Origin: Bog-756 sp963769905
GTDB lineage: Bacteria; Actinomycetota; Acidimicrobiia; Acidimicrobiales; RAAP-2
Length of the DNA stretch: 64,000 bases
Assembly (NCBI GenBank): GCA_963769905.1
Contig: CAVYNG010000002.1
Span: forward strand, 1,674,001 to 1,738,000
Direction of reading: 5' to 3'
This document shows, in pieces, positions 33,568 to 41,850 of this stretch (positions are counted from its first letter, which is position 1; each line of letters opens with the position of its first letter). The notes under the pieces are model-generated. The model saw nothing but the letters and a program-made list of their open reading frames with translations. It was not told the DNA's origin and searched no databases. The position numbers and the translations under genes are program-made.

Positions 33568-34946
33568 GCCGAGGGTCGGGTCTGCGCCAGCTCTTCGGGG
33601 GTCGGGACCCGCGCGAGACGCGCTTGCGGAGGCAGGAGTCCGGCGATGGCCGCCATCAGGACCTCGGTATCGGCCACTGCATCGGTGTGACCGAGGCCGA
33701 CCTCGGGTCCCACCTCGACCGTCACCGTCGGCGGGTGCACGAGGGTGGTCATGTCGGGCACCTTCGACGAGCGCGGCCAGACCCGCTCGGTGCCCCAGAT
33801 GCCGACAGGCACGACCGGGGCCCCAGTCTCCGCGGCCAGGCGTGCCGTACCGGTTCGGCCCTTCAGCACCGGATCGAAGAATGCCTCTCCGCGCGGGATG
33901 GTCCCTTGGGGCAGCACGACGACCAACTCGCCCGCGCGCAGTGACGCGGCAGCCGCGCGCATCGGCGCCCCCGACCCGCCGCCGCGGTCGACCGGGATCC
34001 CGCCGAGTGCCCGTGCCACCCGGCCGACCACCGGAGCATCGAAGATCTCCTGCTTCGCGAGGAAGCGAACCGGTCGCCCGATCCGCGCCGCCACCAGGGC
34101 GAGCGCCGCCACGTCGAAGTAGCTGCGATGGTTGGACGCGAGCAGCACCGGGCCTCGCCGCGGGACGTGCTCGAGACCCCGGAGGTCGAAGCGAGCGTAC
34201 GGGAACATCCCCGGCCGGACGAACGGCCGCGCCAGATGGTAGGGCTCGAACCCGAGCAGCGAAGGGACACCGGGCGCGCGGTCCCAGTGCTCGAGCGGCC
34301 ATCGGAGTGCCAACGCCACCGCGAGCAACCTCGGGTCGGCGTTGACCGGGTGAGGATGTTCCACCGAGTGGAACAGCGGGAGGTCGAACACGCTGTCCGA
34401 GTAGGCGTGCGACGCGCGCAGTTCGAAGCCGTGGTCGGCGGCCCACCGGCCGACCGCCGCTCGTTTGCCGACGCCCCACACGAAACCGCCGTCGAGCCTG
34501 CCGGTATAGCGCCCGCCGGAGTGCTCGTAGCGGGTGGCGATCACCCCGTCGAAACCCAGTGCGTCCGCCAGCGGGGTGACCAGGTCGACCGGTGAGGTGG
34601 TGGCGAGGACGAGCGGCCGAGAGGCTCGCCGGTGCTCGGCGAGCGTCTCGAGCGCGAACGGTTGGACCAGGTCGACGAGCGACTCGACGGCCCGCTTCGC
34701 CGCCCGGCGGGTCGCCTCGGTCGAGCGACCCTTCATGATCGCGGCTGCTGCCCGTGCGAGGGCGATGAACGGCACCGACTCGCCGAAGACGTCGTAGAAC
34801 CCGTAGAGCAGTCGGTCGCCGGGAAGCCGGTGACCTTCGGGCAGCACCCCCTCGGCCACCATCGCCTCGTGGAAGATGGGCCCGCTGGCCGAGCGGAGGA
34901 GCGTGCGATCGAGGTCGACGAAGACGGCACCCCGGTGCTCGCTCAT
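33564..34946 (-). CDS. HAD-IB phosphatase-PlsC acyltransferase fusion
   Basis: A 460-residue protein. Residues 1-200 are a HAD-IB hydrolase with canonical motif I DLDRT (Asp11, Asp13), LVLATTSPVDLVTPL, and SDSVFDLPLF for motif IV. Residues 235-440 are a PlsC domain: NHRSYFD gives HX4D (His273, Asp278), and VVLPQGTIPRGE is the acceptor motif. Such fusions in Actinobacteria combine acylation of a glycerol phosphate with phosphate removal. First gene of the operon with murT and gatD, linking membrane lipid and wall synthesis. Compare the separate FAR-HAD and PlsC genes at 25133 and 30377. Confidence 0.92.
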   Translation of the reverse strand: MSEHRGAVFVDLDRTLLRSASGPIFHEAMVAEGVLPEGHRLPGDRLLYGFYDVFGESVPFIALARAAAAIMKGRSTEATRRAAKRAVESLVDLVQPFALETLAEHRRASRPLVLATTSPVDLVTPLADALGFDGVIATRYEHSGGRYTGRLDGGFVWGVGKRAAVGRWAADHGFELRASHAYSDSVFDLPLFHSVEHPHPVNADPRLLAVALALRWPLEHWDRAPGVPSLLGFEPYHLARPFVRPGMFPYARFDLRGLEHVPRRGPVLLASNHRSYFDVAALALVAARIGRPVRFLAKQEIFDAPVVGRVARALGGIPVDRGGGSGAPMRAAAASLRAGELVVVLPQGTIPRGEAFFDPVLKGRTGTARLAAETGAPVVPVGIWGTERVWPRSSKVPDMTTLVHPPTVTVEVGPEVGLGHTDAVADTEVLMAAIAGLLPPQARLARVPTPEELAQTRPSA

Positions 34947-35045
34947 CCGGTCAACCTACCAATCGCCTCTCGCCGCACCGAGTGCCCTTCGCTCCCGCTG
35001 CCTCCGGCACGGTTCGAATCGCAGCGAATCGGCCCCCGAACGCGA

Positions 35046-35079
35046 CGAAGGGACCGTCGGGGGGGAGACGGTCCCTTCG
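35046..35079. other. 13-bp perfect hairpin in the LysR upstream region
   Basis: Arms 35046-35058 and 35067-35079 are perfect reverse complements of 13 bases around an 8-base G-rich loop. No T run follows on either strand, so a Rho-independent terminator is unlikely. It stands about 120 bases upstream of the LysR start and could be a leader structure or a protein-binding site. Confidence 0.5.
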
Positions 35080-35198
35080 CTCTGACTCAACAAGGAAAGG
35101 AGGGGGATTCCTTAGATCCTGTGGTCACCATCGATGATAGAACGACCGCGAGCAATCAGTCAAGCAGCTAATATCGATAGCTGTTATCATCTAGAGCG

Positions 35199-36113
35199 AT
35201 GGAACTGCGGCACCTGCAGGCGCTCACCGCGATCAGCGACCACGGCACCTTCTCGGCGGCGGCCGAACACCTGGGAACGGTCCAGTCGAACGTGTCCGCC
35301 CACGTCGCACGGCTCGAGCGGGAGCTCGGGGCCCCGATGATCGACCGCTCCGACGGGAAACTGACCGAGGAGGGACTGGCGGTCGTGGCCCGGGCTCGAC
35401 GGGTCCTCTCCGAGATCGACGCCCTGGTGGCCGACGTCGCGGCCTGCAAGGACGAGGTGGCCGGCACGGTGCGGGTCGGCATGATCGGGACGACCGCCCG
35501 GTGGCTCGTCCCGCGGCTGATGGACGCCGCGCGCCAGCGGCACCCGAAGCTCCGGCTCGTCGTCGTCGAGGGCAACACCAACGGGCTCGAGCCCCAGCTC
35601 GCCGCGGGACAGCTCGACCTTGCCGTCCTCAACCTGCCGGTGCCCGGGCGTGACCTCGTCTCGCGTCCCCTCTTCGAGGAGGACCTGATGTTGGTCGTGG
35701 CCGAGGGACACCCGATCGCCGACGTGGGCCGTCCGCTCCACATCGAGGACCTGGCCGATCTCGAACTGCTTCTCCCCTTGCCGGGCACCGCCTTCCGCGA
35801 CGAGCTCGACGCGGCCGTCCGCCCCCTCGGCATCACGCTGCTGCCGGCCGCGGAGATCGATGGGCTGCGCCTCATCGCCTCACTGACGTTCGAGGGCTAC
35901 GGCGCGGCCATCCTGCCTGCGACCGCAGTCCCGGCCGTGCTGCGCGACCGGGTGCGTGCGCTGCCGGTCGAAGGCCTGCCACGGCGCCGGGTCGGGATCG
36001 CCCAGCGCAGCCGCGGCTTGCCCTCCGCACCCTCTCGTGCACTCCTCGAGCTGCTCGAGTTGGCGGTTGCCCGGCCCGAGGGCGTTCCCGAGGGCCTCCA
36101 TCTACCCGGCTGA
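35199..36113 (+). CDS. LysR-family transcriptional regulator
   Basis: A 304-residue LTTR. The N-terminal winged HTH is complete (HLQALTAISDHGTFSAAAEH followed by VQSNVSAHVARLERELGAP), then the linker helix and a periplasmic-binding-like effector domain with two lobes (TVRVGMIGTTARW; LMLVVAEGHPIADVG). The upstream 30 bases are AT-rich and contain GATA/TATC-type symmetric sequence at 35176-35188, which could be the autoregulatory site. No divergent target operon is adjacent: the HAD-PlsC gene is 250 bases away and could be regulated. Effector unknown. Confidence 0.9.
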   Translation: MELRHLQALTAISDHGTFSAAAEHLGTVQSNVSAHVARLERELGAPMIDRSDGKLTEEGLAVVARARRVLSEIDALVADVAACKDEVAGTVRVGMIGTTARWLVPRLMDAARQRHPKLRLVVVEGNTNGLEPQLAAGQLDLAVLNLPVPGRDLVSRPLFEEDLMLVVAEGHPIADVGRPLHIEDLADLELLLPLPGTAFRDELDAAVRPLGITLLPAAEIDGLRLIASLTFEGYGAAILPATAVPAVLRDRVRALPVEGLPRRRVGIAQRSRGLPSAPSRALLELLELAVARPEGVPEGLHLPG

Positions 36114-36154
36114 GCGCCTCTCAGACCTCGGCCGTGGTGTGAAGCACTCGCCTT

Positions 36155-36781
36155 TCAGCGAGGGGCGTTCGGTTCGCGCCACATGCGCCAGAGCGTCGGG
36201 CTGCCGGACACTCGGACTTCCCCGACCACTTCGAAGCCCGACCGCGCGTAGAACGAGACGTTGCTCTCCTTCGAGGATTCGAGGTAGGCGGGTGCTCCTT
36301 CCTCGTCCGCGCGCCCGAGCAGGTCTCGGAGCAGCGCCGAGCCGATCCCCTTCCCTTGCATCGAGGGCTCGGTGCCGAGTGTCGCGAGGTACCAGTGGGG
36401 CTCCTTCGGGTGGAGGCCGTCCACCTCGAAGAGCAGCTGGAACGCACGGTGGACGTGGGTGCTCACGAGGAACGGAGCCGTCGGCAGCAACTGGACGAGC
36501 TCGAGGAGAGGGTGCCTCACCCGGTCCGGAGGGCCCCAGAGCGCGGCCCCGACGCACCCGTCGGTCGTGTACACCTGGCCTTCCGGCAGGTACTGGCGGC
36601 GGAGCTGGGTGCGGAAGAAGGAACGAAGACCGCGCTCGCGCCGGCCGGAGCCCGCGAACATGAAGTTGGCGATCGGATCGTCCGAGAAGGCCCGCACCAG
36701 CATCGCCACGACGGCCGACACGTCCGAGGAGGCCACGTTGCGGACCGGCCACCGGGCCGGCGGCCTGCTCCCTTCGTCCAC
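36155..36781 (-). CDS. GNAT-family N-acetyltransferase
   Basis: A 208-residue acyltransferase. The acetyl-CoA-binding motif is LGTEPSMQGKGIGSALLRDL, matching GNAT motif A (Q/RxxGxG/A), preceded by the strand EPHWYLATL. The last conserved segment SNVSFYARSGFEVVGEV is motif B. The N-terminal AMLVRAFSDDPIANFMF is typical of actinobacterial GNATs. Convergent with LysR. Acceptor not identifiable. Confidence 0.88.
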   Translation of the reverse strand: MDEGSRPPARWPVRNVASSDVSAVVAMLVRAFSDDPIANFMFAGSGRRERGLRSFFRTQLRRQYLPEGQVYTTDGCVGAALWGPPDRVRHPLLELVQLLPTAPFLVSTHVHRAFQLLFEVDGLHPKEPHWYLATLGTEPSMQGKGIGSALLRDLLGRADEEGAPAYLESSKESNVSFYARSGFEVVGEVRVSGSPTLWRMWREPNAPR

Positions 36782-36814
36782 CCGGCGATCGTAGCGATTG
36801 CCCGTTCCGGTCGG

Positions 36815-37444
36815 TCAATTGAGGGCAGGGTCCGGTGGGTACCCCGACACGACCGACAGCGCGCCACCCTGGCGTCGCAGGACGCGGCGCCAGAGCCCTT
36901 CGGGGTCGGCCGAGATCGGGTCGCGGGCTTCGGCTCGTACCACGTACCACGACCCCTGTTCGATCTCCTCCTCGAGCTGCTCGGAGTCCCATCCCGCGTA
37001 GCCCGAGAAGAGGCGCGCGGCGACGATCGCGTTCTCGGACTCGCTCGGGTCGGCGGCGAGGTCCACGGTCCCGACCGGCTGCTCGGCGTCCACCAACGCC
37101 CGCCACCCGGCCGGGGCCTCGTCGTCGGACGCCGCGTCGCGCGAGGTCAGCCGTACCAGTCCGATCAGCGCATTGCGCGCCACCGGCCCGCCCGCGAACA
37201 ACTCGGCCGGCGGCGTCGCGAGCGAGTGCCACTGCGGCAGCACCCGGTCGACGCGCACCCCACCCGGACGATCGACGACCACACCCAACGCGCCCTGGGG
37301 TCCGTGGTCGAGGACGAGCAGCACGCAGCGCGAGAAATTGGGGTCGGCCAGGCGGGGTGTGGCGACGAGGAGGTGGCCGGCGAGCGACTCCGGAGGCGCC
37401 GCCCCTCCGAAGGGCTCGAACGCGCTGAACGGATCGATCGGCAC
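36815..37444 (-). CDS. YqgE/AlgH-family protein (UPF0301)
   Basis: A 209-residue protein with the family pattern: SLAGHLLVATPRLADPNFSR at about residues 20-39, VVLDHGPQGALG-like LLVLDHGPQGALGVVVDRP, and the C-terminal ARLFSGYAGWDSEQLEEEIEQ. GTG at 37444 is the start that places the conserved N-terminus correctly. Family members are single-domain with debated roles (redox or transcriptional control reported in some). Same strand as the GNAT gene 33 bases downstream, so possibly cotranscribed. Confidence 0.9.
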   Translation of the reverse strand: MPIDPFSAFEPFGGAAPPESLAGHLLVATPRLADPNFSRCVLLVLDHGPQGALGVVVDRPGGVRVDRVLPQWHSLATPPAELFAGGPVARNALIGLVRLTSRDAASDDEAPAGWRALVDAEQPVGTVDLAADPSESENAIVAARLFSGYAGWDSEQLEEEIEQGSWYVVRAEARDPISADPEGLWRRVLRRQGGALSVVSGYPPDPALN

Positions 37445-37563
37445 CCGACGATGATGGCCCACCGAGGGAGCCCGAGTGGCAACGGAGCAGCCAGTCGGTG
37501 AGGCTGGGCGCATGTCGACCACGGGCACTGCGAGGCGCCGCCCCGCCTCCACCGGATAGCGGC

Positions 37564-37788
37564 GTGGCGAAGCGTCGCCGGCGCGCACCCGAACCCAGGC
37601 CGCCGCGGAACGTCTCGGGGCGCGCACGCGAGCACTGGCGCGCGGACGGGACCGCGAAGTCCCGTTTCGCCGACGTGGACGAGGCAAACCGGGCTTCTCT
37701 TCGCCTGCGCCTCGAAGAGGGCGCGGACCTCGATCCCTACCGGTGCAGCTTCTGCCACGGCTGGCACCTCGGGACCCGACGGAGCTGA
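37564..37788 (+). CDS. Small basic protein with CxxC motif
   Basis: A predicted 74-residue protein starting with GTG at 37564. The first 30 residues are Arg/Pro-rich, and the C-terminus ends with DLDPYRCSFCHGWHLGT, where CSFC and the following His residues may bind zinc. I recall similar short proteins ending in a C-x-FC-x-GWHLG pattern. No neighbour gives a function. The conserved-looking C-terminal motif supports a real gene. Confidence 0.55.
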   Translation: MAKRRRRAPEPRPPRNVSGRAREHWRADGTAKSRFADVDEANRASLRLRLEEGADLDPYRCSFCHGWHLGTRRS

Positions 37789-37831
37789 GCGCGAGCGGCC
37801 GGCGACGCCGGCGCGACGGTATCGTCTGACG

Positions 37832-39268
37832 ATGGAACCGGTCGCCTCCTCGGGGACGCGGGAGGTGCTGCCCGCAGTCGGCGATGCGCCGGCCGATGGC
37901 TCGACGGGCCTCGTCCGCACGCTCACCGCGACCGTCTTCCTCCAGTGGCTCGGTGCCTCCGCGATCATCCCGATGCTGCCGGTGTTCGTCCGCCGGCTCG
38001 GCGGCTCGGACGTCGCTGCCGGGGTGGTGATGGCCTCGTTCTTCGCCGCGGGGGTCGCGCTGCAGTACCCGACGGGGTGGCTCGCCGACCGCATCGGCCG
38101 CCGCCCGGTGCTGATAGGCGGGTTGCTCCTCTTCGGTGCCGCCAGCCTCGGCTTCCTCGCTCCGATCACCTCGGCCGACGCGGTGCTCCTCCGCGCGCTG
38201 CAGGGAGCCGGTGCGGGAGCTGCCGGCGTCGCCTCGCTCGCGATGATCTCCGGCACCGTCGCGCTCGAACGACGCGGGCGCGCCTTCGCCGCGGTCTACG
38301 GCGCAGAGATCGCGGGCCTGGCGGTCGGTCCGCTCGTCGGAAGCGTCATCGGCGCCGGCTCGATGTGGATGGTGTTCCTCGGCTCGGCGGTGCTCTCGGT
38401 CGTCGCGTCCGCGGCGGCGTTGCGCATCACCGACCCTCGTCGCGGGGTACGCAACGGCCGGGGTGTGGCTGCCCGCTCCCGGGAGCGTCTCGCGCTCACC
38501 CGGGCTGCCGCCGGCGCCCTCTTCGCCGGCTCGTCCCTCGGGCTGATCACCGGCGTGTACGAGATCTGCTGGACCTTGCTCCTCGTGTCCAAGGGCGCGT
38601 CGGGTCTCGAGATCGGCATCTCGTGGACGCTGTTCGCGGTTCCCTTCGTGGTCGTCGCGAAGCCGAGCGGGTGGCTCGCCGACCACGTCGACCGGCGGCT
38701 GCTCGTCGTGTGCGGCATCGGCTCCTCGGCCGTGCTCTGCGCTTCCTACCCCTTCATCCCGAGCGTGCCCGTGCTCGTCGTTCTCGGGGCGACCGAGGCG
38801 ATGAGCTTCGCCGCGGCGCTTCCCGCCATGCAGTCACTGCTCACCGACGGTGCGGACCCGTCCCAGGTCGGCCGCCTCCAGGGGCTGTTCGCGACCAGCC
38901 AGACCGGGTGCACCGCTGTCGCCGCCGCCGCAGCCGGTGCCGCCTTCGCCGCGGCCAGCTGGCTTCCGTTCGTGTCGGTCACGGCACTGGTCCTCGCCAC
39001 GTTGTCGGTGACCTGGCTGGTGTGGCGACCGGTCCGCGGCCACGTACGCGACCCGGGCCGCGAGCCGTGGTCGACCTCGCCGGTGGGTTACGAGGGCGAC
39101 TCCGCCGAGGTACCGAGGACTCAGCGTGTGCCCGCGTGGACGGACGCCGTCCAGCGGCCGGTCATCGGCACCGAGGAGACTGCGTTCGCCGCACGCAGCA
39201 GCCAGTCGACGACCTCGGCGTCGGTGGCGTCCGACGCCACGACCGCGACGAGTCCCCTTCGCGGGTGA
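37832..39268 (+). CDS. MFS transporter (12-helix) with long C-terminal tail
   Basis: A 478-residue permease. Helices run through residues 27-400, with the motif-A loop GWLADRIGRRPVLIGG and a second AKPSGWLADHVDRR loop after helix 7. The last 50-70 residues, from about residue 429, are polar and lie over the convergent gene at 39121 for 148 bases. The true end of the membrane core is near VTWLVWRPVRG. Either the tail is real or the original stop was lost. Substrate unknown; the family includes drug exporters. Confidence 0.85.
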   Translation: MEPVASSGTREVLPAVGDAPADGSTGLVRTLTATVFLQWLGASAIIPMLPVFVRRLGGSDVAAGVVMASFFAAGVALQYPTGWLADRIGRRPVLIGGLLLFGAASLGFLAPITSADAVLLRALQGAGAGAAGVASLAMISGTVALERRGRAFAAVYGAEIAGLAVGPLVGSVIGAGSMWMVFLGSAVLSVVASAAALRITDPRRGVRNGRGVAARSRERLALTRAAAGALFAGSSLGLITGVYEICWTLLLVSKGASGLEIGISWTLFAVPFVVVAKPSGWLADHVDRRLLVVCGIGSSAVLCASYPFIPSVPVLVVLGATEAMSFAAALPAMQSLLTDGADPSQVGRLQGLFATSQTGCTAVAAAAAGAAFAAASWLPFVSVTALVLATLSVTWLVWRPVRGHVRDPGREPWSTSPVGYEGDSAEVPRTQRVPAWTDAVQRPVIGTEETAFAARSSQSTTSASVASDATTATSPLRG

Positions 39269-39606
39269 TCCTGGGTGACCCGCCACCCTTCCGGGACGGG
39301 CAGCCCGAGGTCGCGGAGACGCCACGCCACCCGCGAACCTGCCGCGTGCTGGAGCCCGACGGTGGTCGGCTTCACCGTGCCGTCGGCGAGCCGGCGGCCG
39401 GGGAGCCAGGTGGCGGTCGGGACGTGGTGGGTCGAGCCCCCGAGGAACGCGAAGGGCCCCGGCGGGGGCGGTTCGTTCTCCTCTTCGATGACCGGCCGCA
39501 GGTTGATCCATCCGGTTCCCCGAGCCACCACGTCGGCCATCTGCGCGAGCAGCGCGGGGTCGTCGTAGGCGGTGAACTCGAGCTCGAGCGGCCGGCTCCG
39601 GGTCAC
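39121..39606 (-). CDS. Unknown alpha/beta protein downstream of LLM oxidoreductase
   Basis: A 161-residue protein not recognised by family. It has a likely globular N-terminal part (LELEFTAYDDPALLAQMADV) and a hydrophobic-plus-charged C-terminal part (VAVVASDATDAEVVDWLLRA). GTG at 39606 overlaps the LLM stop (GTGA), so it is expressed with that enzyme and the nitroreductase. Its 3' end is antisense to the MFS tail. The coupling suggests a role in the same flavin- or F420-related reaction, but that is inference. Confidence 0.65.
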   Translation of the reverse strand: MTRSRPLELEFTAYDDPALLAQMADVVARGTGWINLRPVIEEENEPPPPGPFAFLGGSTHHVPTATWLPGRRLADGTVKPTTVGLQHAAGSRVAWRLRDLGLPVPEGWRVTQDHPRRGLVAVVASDATDAEVVDWLLRAANAVSSVPMTGRWTASVHAGTR

Positions 39607-40493
39607 CTCTGCAGCTCGAGGACGGCGTCGGCCAGCTTCTCGAGCTCGCCGCGCCACGACTCGGGCGGGGCGAGCGGCCTGACCACGAACTTCGAGAAGC
39701 CGACCGAGACGAACCGCTCGAGCGTGCGGCGCAGGGCGTCGAGACCCTGCGGGATCACCAGGTCGGGGTCGACGCCCTTCCGGGTCGACGCCACCAGGCG
39801 GCGTGCCGCGTCGGCGAGCGGACCCGGAGAGTAGGCGAGCGAGACGCCGAAGTGCTCGGGGCTGATCTCGCGTCCGGCGCGTGCCGCGGACTGTTCGACC
39901 ACCACTCGCCCGAGCGCGGCCTCTTCGGGGGTACACGTCGAGGGAAGCCATCCGTCGGCGAGCCGTCCGCAACGCTCGAGCGCGGCCGGCACCATCCCGC
40001 CCGTCCAGAACTCGAGCGGTTGCTGCGTCGGGGTCGGTGCCACCACCACCGCGTCGAGGTCGAATGAGCGGCCGTGGTGGCTGACCGCCTCGCCCGACCA
40101 CAACAGGCGGAGGAGCGGGAGTGCCTCGTCCATCAGGGCCCCGCGCTCCGCGGGCGCCACACCGACTGCCCCGACCTCCGCGCCACGGGGAAGACCCGGG
40201 ACGAAGGTCACCAACAGCCGACCGTCCGAGAGCACGTCGAGGGTAGCGAGCTCCTTCGCGAGCCGGACCAGGTTTCGCCCGGGCAGGAGCACGGTCGTCC
40301 CGAGCTTGAGGCGCGAGTTGTGCGCGGCGGCGAAGGCAAGAGCGACCAGGGGGTCGTGGGTCGGCGCCGTGAGTATCTCGGGCAACCAGATGGAGTCGTA
40401 CCCGAGCGCGTCGAGGTCGTCGACCAGCGCCGCGAACTCGCGGGCGTCAGACGCCGCGAGGAGGCCGGTGCCGACACCGATGCGGATCTTCAT
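39603..40493 (-). CDS. LLM-class (F420/FMN-type) oxidoreductase
   Basis: A 296-residue luciferase-like TIM-barrel enzyme. N-terminal IRIGVGTGLLA, then YDSIWLPEILTAPTHDPLVA, LLPGRNLVRLAKELATLDVL and the cofactor region GRLLVTFVPG match F420-dependent LLM proteins of Actinobacteria. A substrate cannot be fixed. The start at 40493 overlaps the nitroreductase stop (ATGA), and its own stop overlaps the next gene (GTGA). This makes a three-gene coupled unit of redox enzymes. Confidence 0.88.
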   Translation of the reverse strand: MKIRIGVGTGLLAASDAREFAALVDDLDALGYDSIWLPEILTAPTHDPLVALAFAAAHNSRLKLGTTVLLPGRNLVRLAKELATLDVLSDGRLLVTFVPGLPRGAEVGAVGVAPAERGALMDEALPLLRLLWSGEAVSHHGRSFDLDAVVVAPTPTQQPLEFWTGGMVPAALERCGRLADGWLPSTCTPEEAALGRVVVEQSAARAGREISPEHFGVSLAYSPGPLADAARRLVASTRKGVDPDLVIPQGLDALRRTLERFVSVGFSKFVVRPLAPPESWRGELEKLADAVLELQR

Positions 40494-41182
40494 CCGTCCA
40501 CCAGCGGGTCTCCGTCGAAGAAGTCGACGGTGGCGAAGCGCTCGACCGGCTCACGACGAAGCTTGGTCGGACGGTGCACCGGGCGGCCGAGGGCGAGGAC
40601 GCCCGCAACGAGGTGCGACTCCGGCACGTGGAGGAGTCGGCGGACCGATTCGGCGTTCCGCACGGCCATGGTGGTCATCACCCCGGCGAGATCCTCGTCC
40701 CGAGCCGCGAGGAGGATGCTCCAGGCGAACGGATAGATCGACGCTCCGCCGACCATGGTGTAGGGGCCCGCGCCGCGGTCGACCGTCGCGAGCCGGGCGA
40801 GATCGGCGAGCAGCACCACCATGGCAGGCACCTGGTCGAAGTGCTCGGCAAAGCCCCCCGGGCCGGCCTCTGCGGCTGCGGCAACCTCGGACGCCTGTGC
40901 GATCGACCGCGCCTCGAGCTCCCGGTCGGTGACCACCGCCCAGGGGGTCAGTCCAGCTCCGACCTGGGCGAGGTACTCGTACCACCCGGGGAGATACTGG
41001 TCGCGCATCTCCCGGCGTAGGTCGGGGTCCTTCACCACGACGACTCGCCAGGCCTGCCGGTTGCCACCGTTCGGCGCGAAGCGGGCGGTGTCGAGGATCC
41101 GGTAGAGGGTGTCGTCCGGTACCGGCGCCTCCTCGAATTCACGGACGGCGCCCGTCGTTCGAAGTGCGGCACGAAGCTCCAT
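40490..41182 (-). CDS. Nitroreductase-family flavoprotein
   Basis: A 230-residue FMN-dependent reductase. The start region MELRAALRTTGAVREFEEAP and ARFAPNGGNRQAWRVVVVKD (phosphate/FMN loop) are diagnostic, and the C-terminal VAGVLALGRPV precedes the terminal segment. ATG at 41182 is preferred; a GTG one codon earlier is also possible. It reduces flavins, nitroaromatics or a specific unsaturated substrate. First of a three-gene overlapping operon with an LLM oxidoreductase. Confidence 0.87.
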   Translation of the reverse strand: MELRAALRTTGAVREFEEAPVPDDTLYRILDTARFAPNGGNRQAWRVVVVKDPDLRREMRDQYLPGWYEYLAQVGAGLTPWAVVTDRELEARSIAQASEVAAAAEAGPGGFAEHFDQVPAMVVLLADLARLATVDRGAGPYTMVGGASIYPFAWSILLAARDEDLAGVMTTMAVRNAESVRRLLHVPESHLVAGVLALGRPVHRPTKLRREPVERFATVDFFDGDPLVDG

Positions 41183-41243
41183 CACCGAGACGGTAGCGGT
41201 CCCTCACATCCGGCTCGAGCAGTGAGCGGCGAACGGGCGGCGC

Positions 41244-41726
41244 TCAGAGCACTTCGAGGATCGAATCCGCCGAGCTCACCGAGAGGCCAGGGCCAGGTTC
41301 GACGTTGAGCATGGTCACCACGCCGTCCTCGATCACCATGGCGTACCGCTGCGAGCGGGTCCCGAGGCCGAAGGCGCTGCCGTCCATCTCGAGACCAACC
41401 GCCTTGGTGAACTCTCCGTTGCCGTCGGCCAGCATGAGCACGCTGTCACCGACGTGTTGGGCCTCCCCCCAGGCGCCCATGACGAAGGGGTCGTTGACCG
41501 AGATGCAGGCGACGGTGTCGACGCCCTTCTCCTTCAGCTGGTCGTGGCGGATCACGTAGCTCGGAAGGTGGTAGTCCGAGCAGGTCGGCGTGAACGCACC
41601 CGGGACAGCGAAGAGCACCACCTTGCCCGAGCCGAGCGCATCGGCGGTCTGGACTGGCTTCGGCCCGTCCGGGGCGAGGGTCATCACCCGGATGTCCGGG
41701 ATCCTGTCACCGACGGCGATCGTCAC
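41244..41726 (-). CDS. Peroxiredoxin, Prx5/AhpE-like
   Basis: A 160-residue peroxiredoxin. Catalytic Cys49 lies in VPGAFTPTCSDYHLPSY, the Prx5-type PxxxTxxC motif. The downstream VNDPFVMGAWGEAQ, the ADGNGEFTKAVGLEMDG stretch and the YAMVIEDGVV strand are those of Prx5/hybrid peroxiredoxins. The GTG start at 41726 follows an AAAAGGAG site. It reduces H2O2 and organic peroxides using a thiol partner. Standalone gene, same strand as the LLM/nitroreductase group. Confidence 0.93.
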   Translation of the reverse strand: MTIAVGDRIPDIRVMTLAPDGPKPVQTADALGSGKVVLFAVPGAFTPTCSDYHLPSYVIRHDQLKEKGVDTVACISVNDPFVMGAWGEAQHVGDSVLMLADGNGEFTKAVGLEMDGSAFGLGTRSQRYAMVIEDGVVTMLNVEPGPGLSVSSADSILEVL

Positions 41727-41850
41727 GCGAAGCTCCTTTTGCTCGGGGGCACAGACGACACGATGGCACTTTTCGCGGAGCATACGGGCGCGACGACGAT
41801 CATCGGCCGCAGGGCGCAGTCCCGTGCACGTCCGAACCTCCCGTTCCGCC

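Noticed and set aside
35046..35079. Rho-independent terminator
   Set aside because: No T run follows the hairpin in either direction and no gene ends there.
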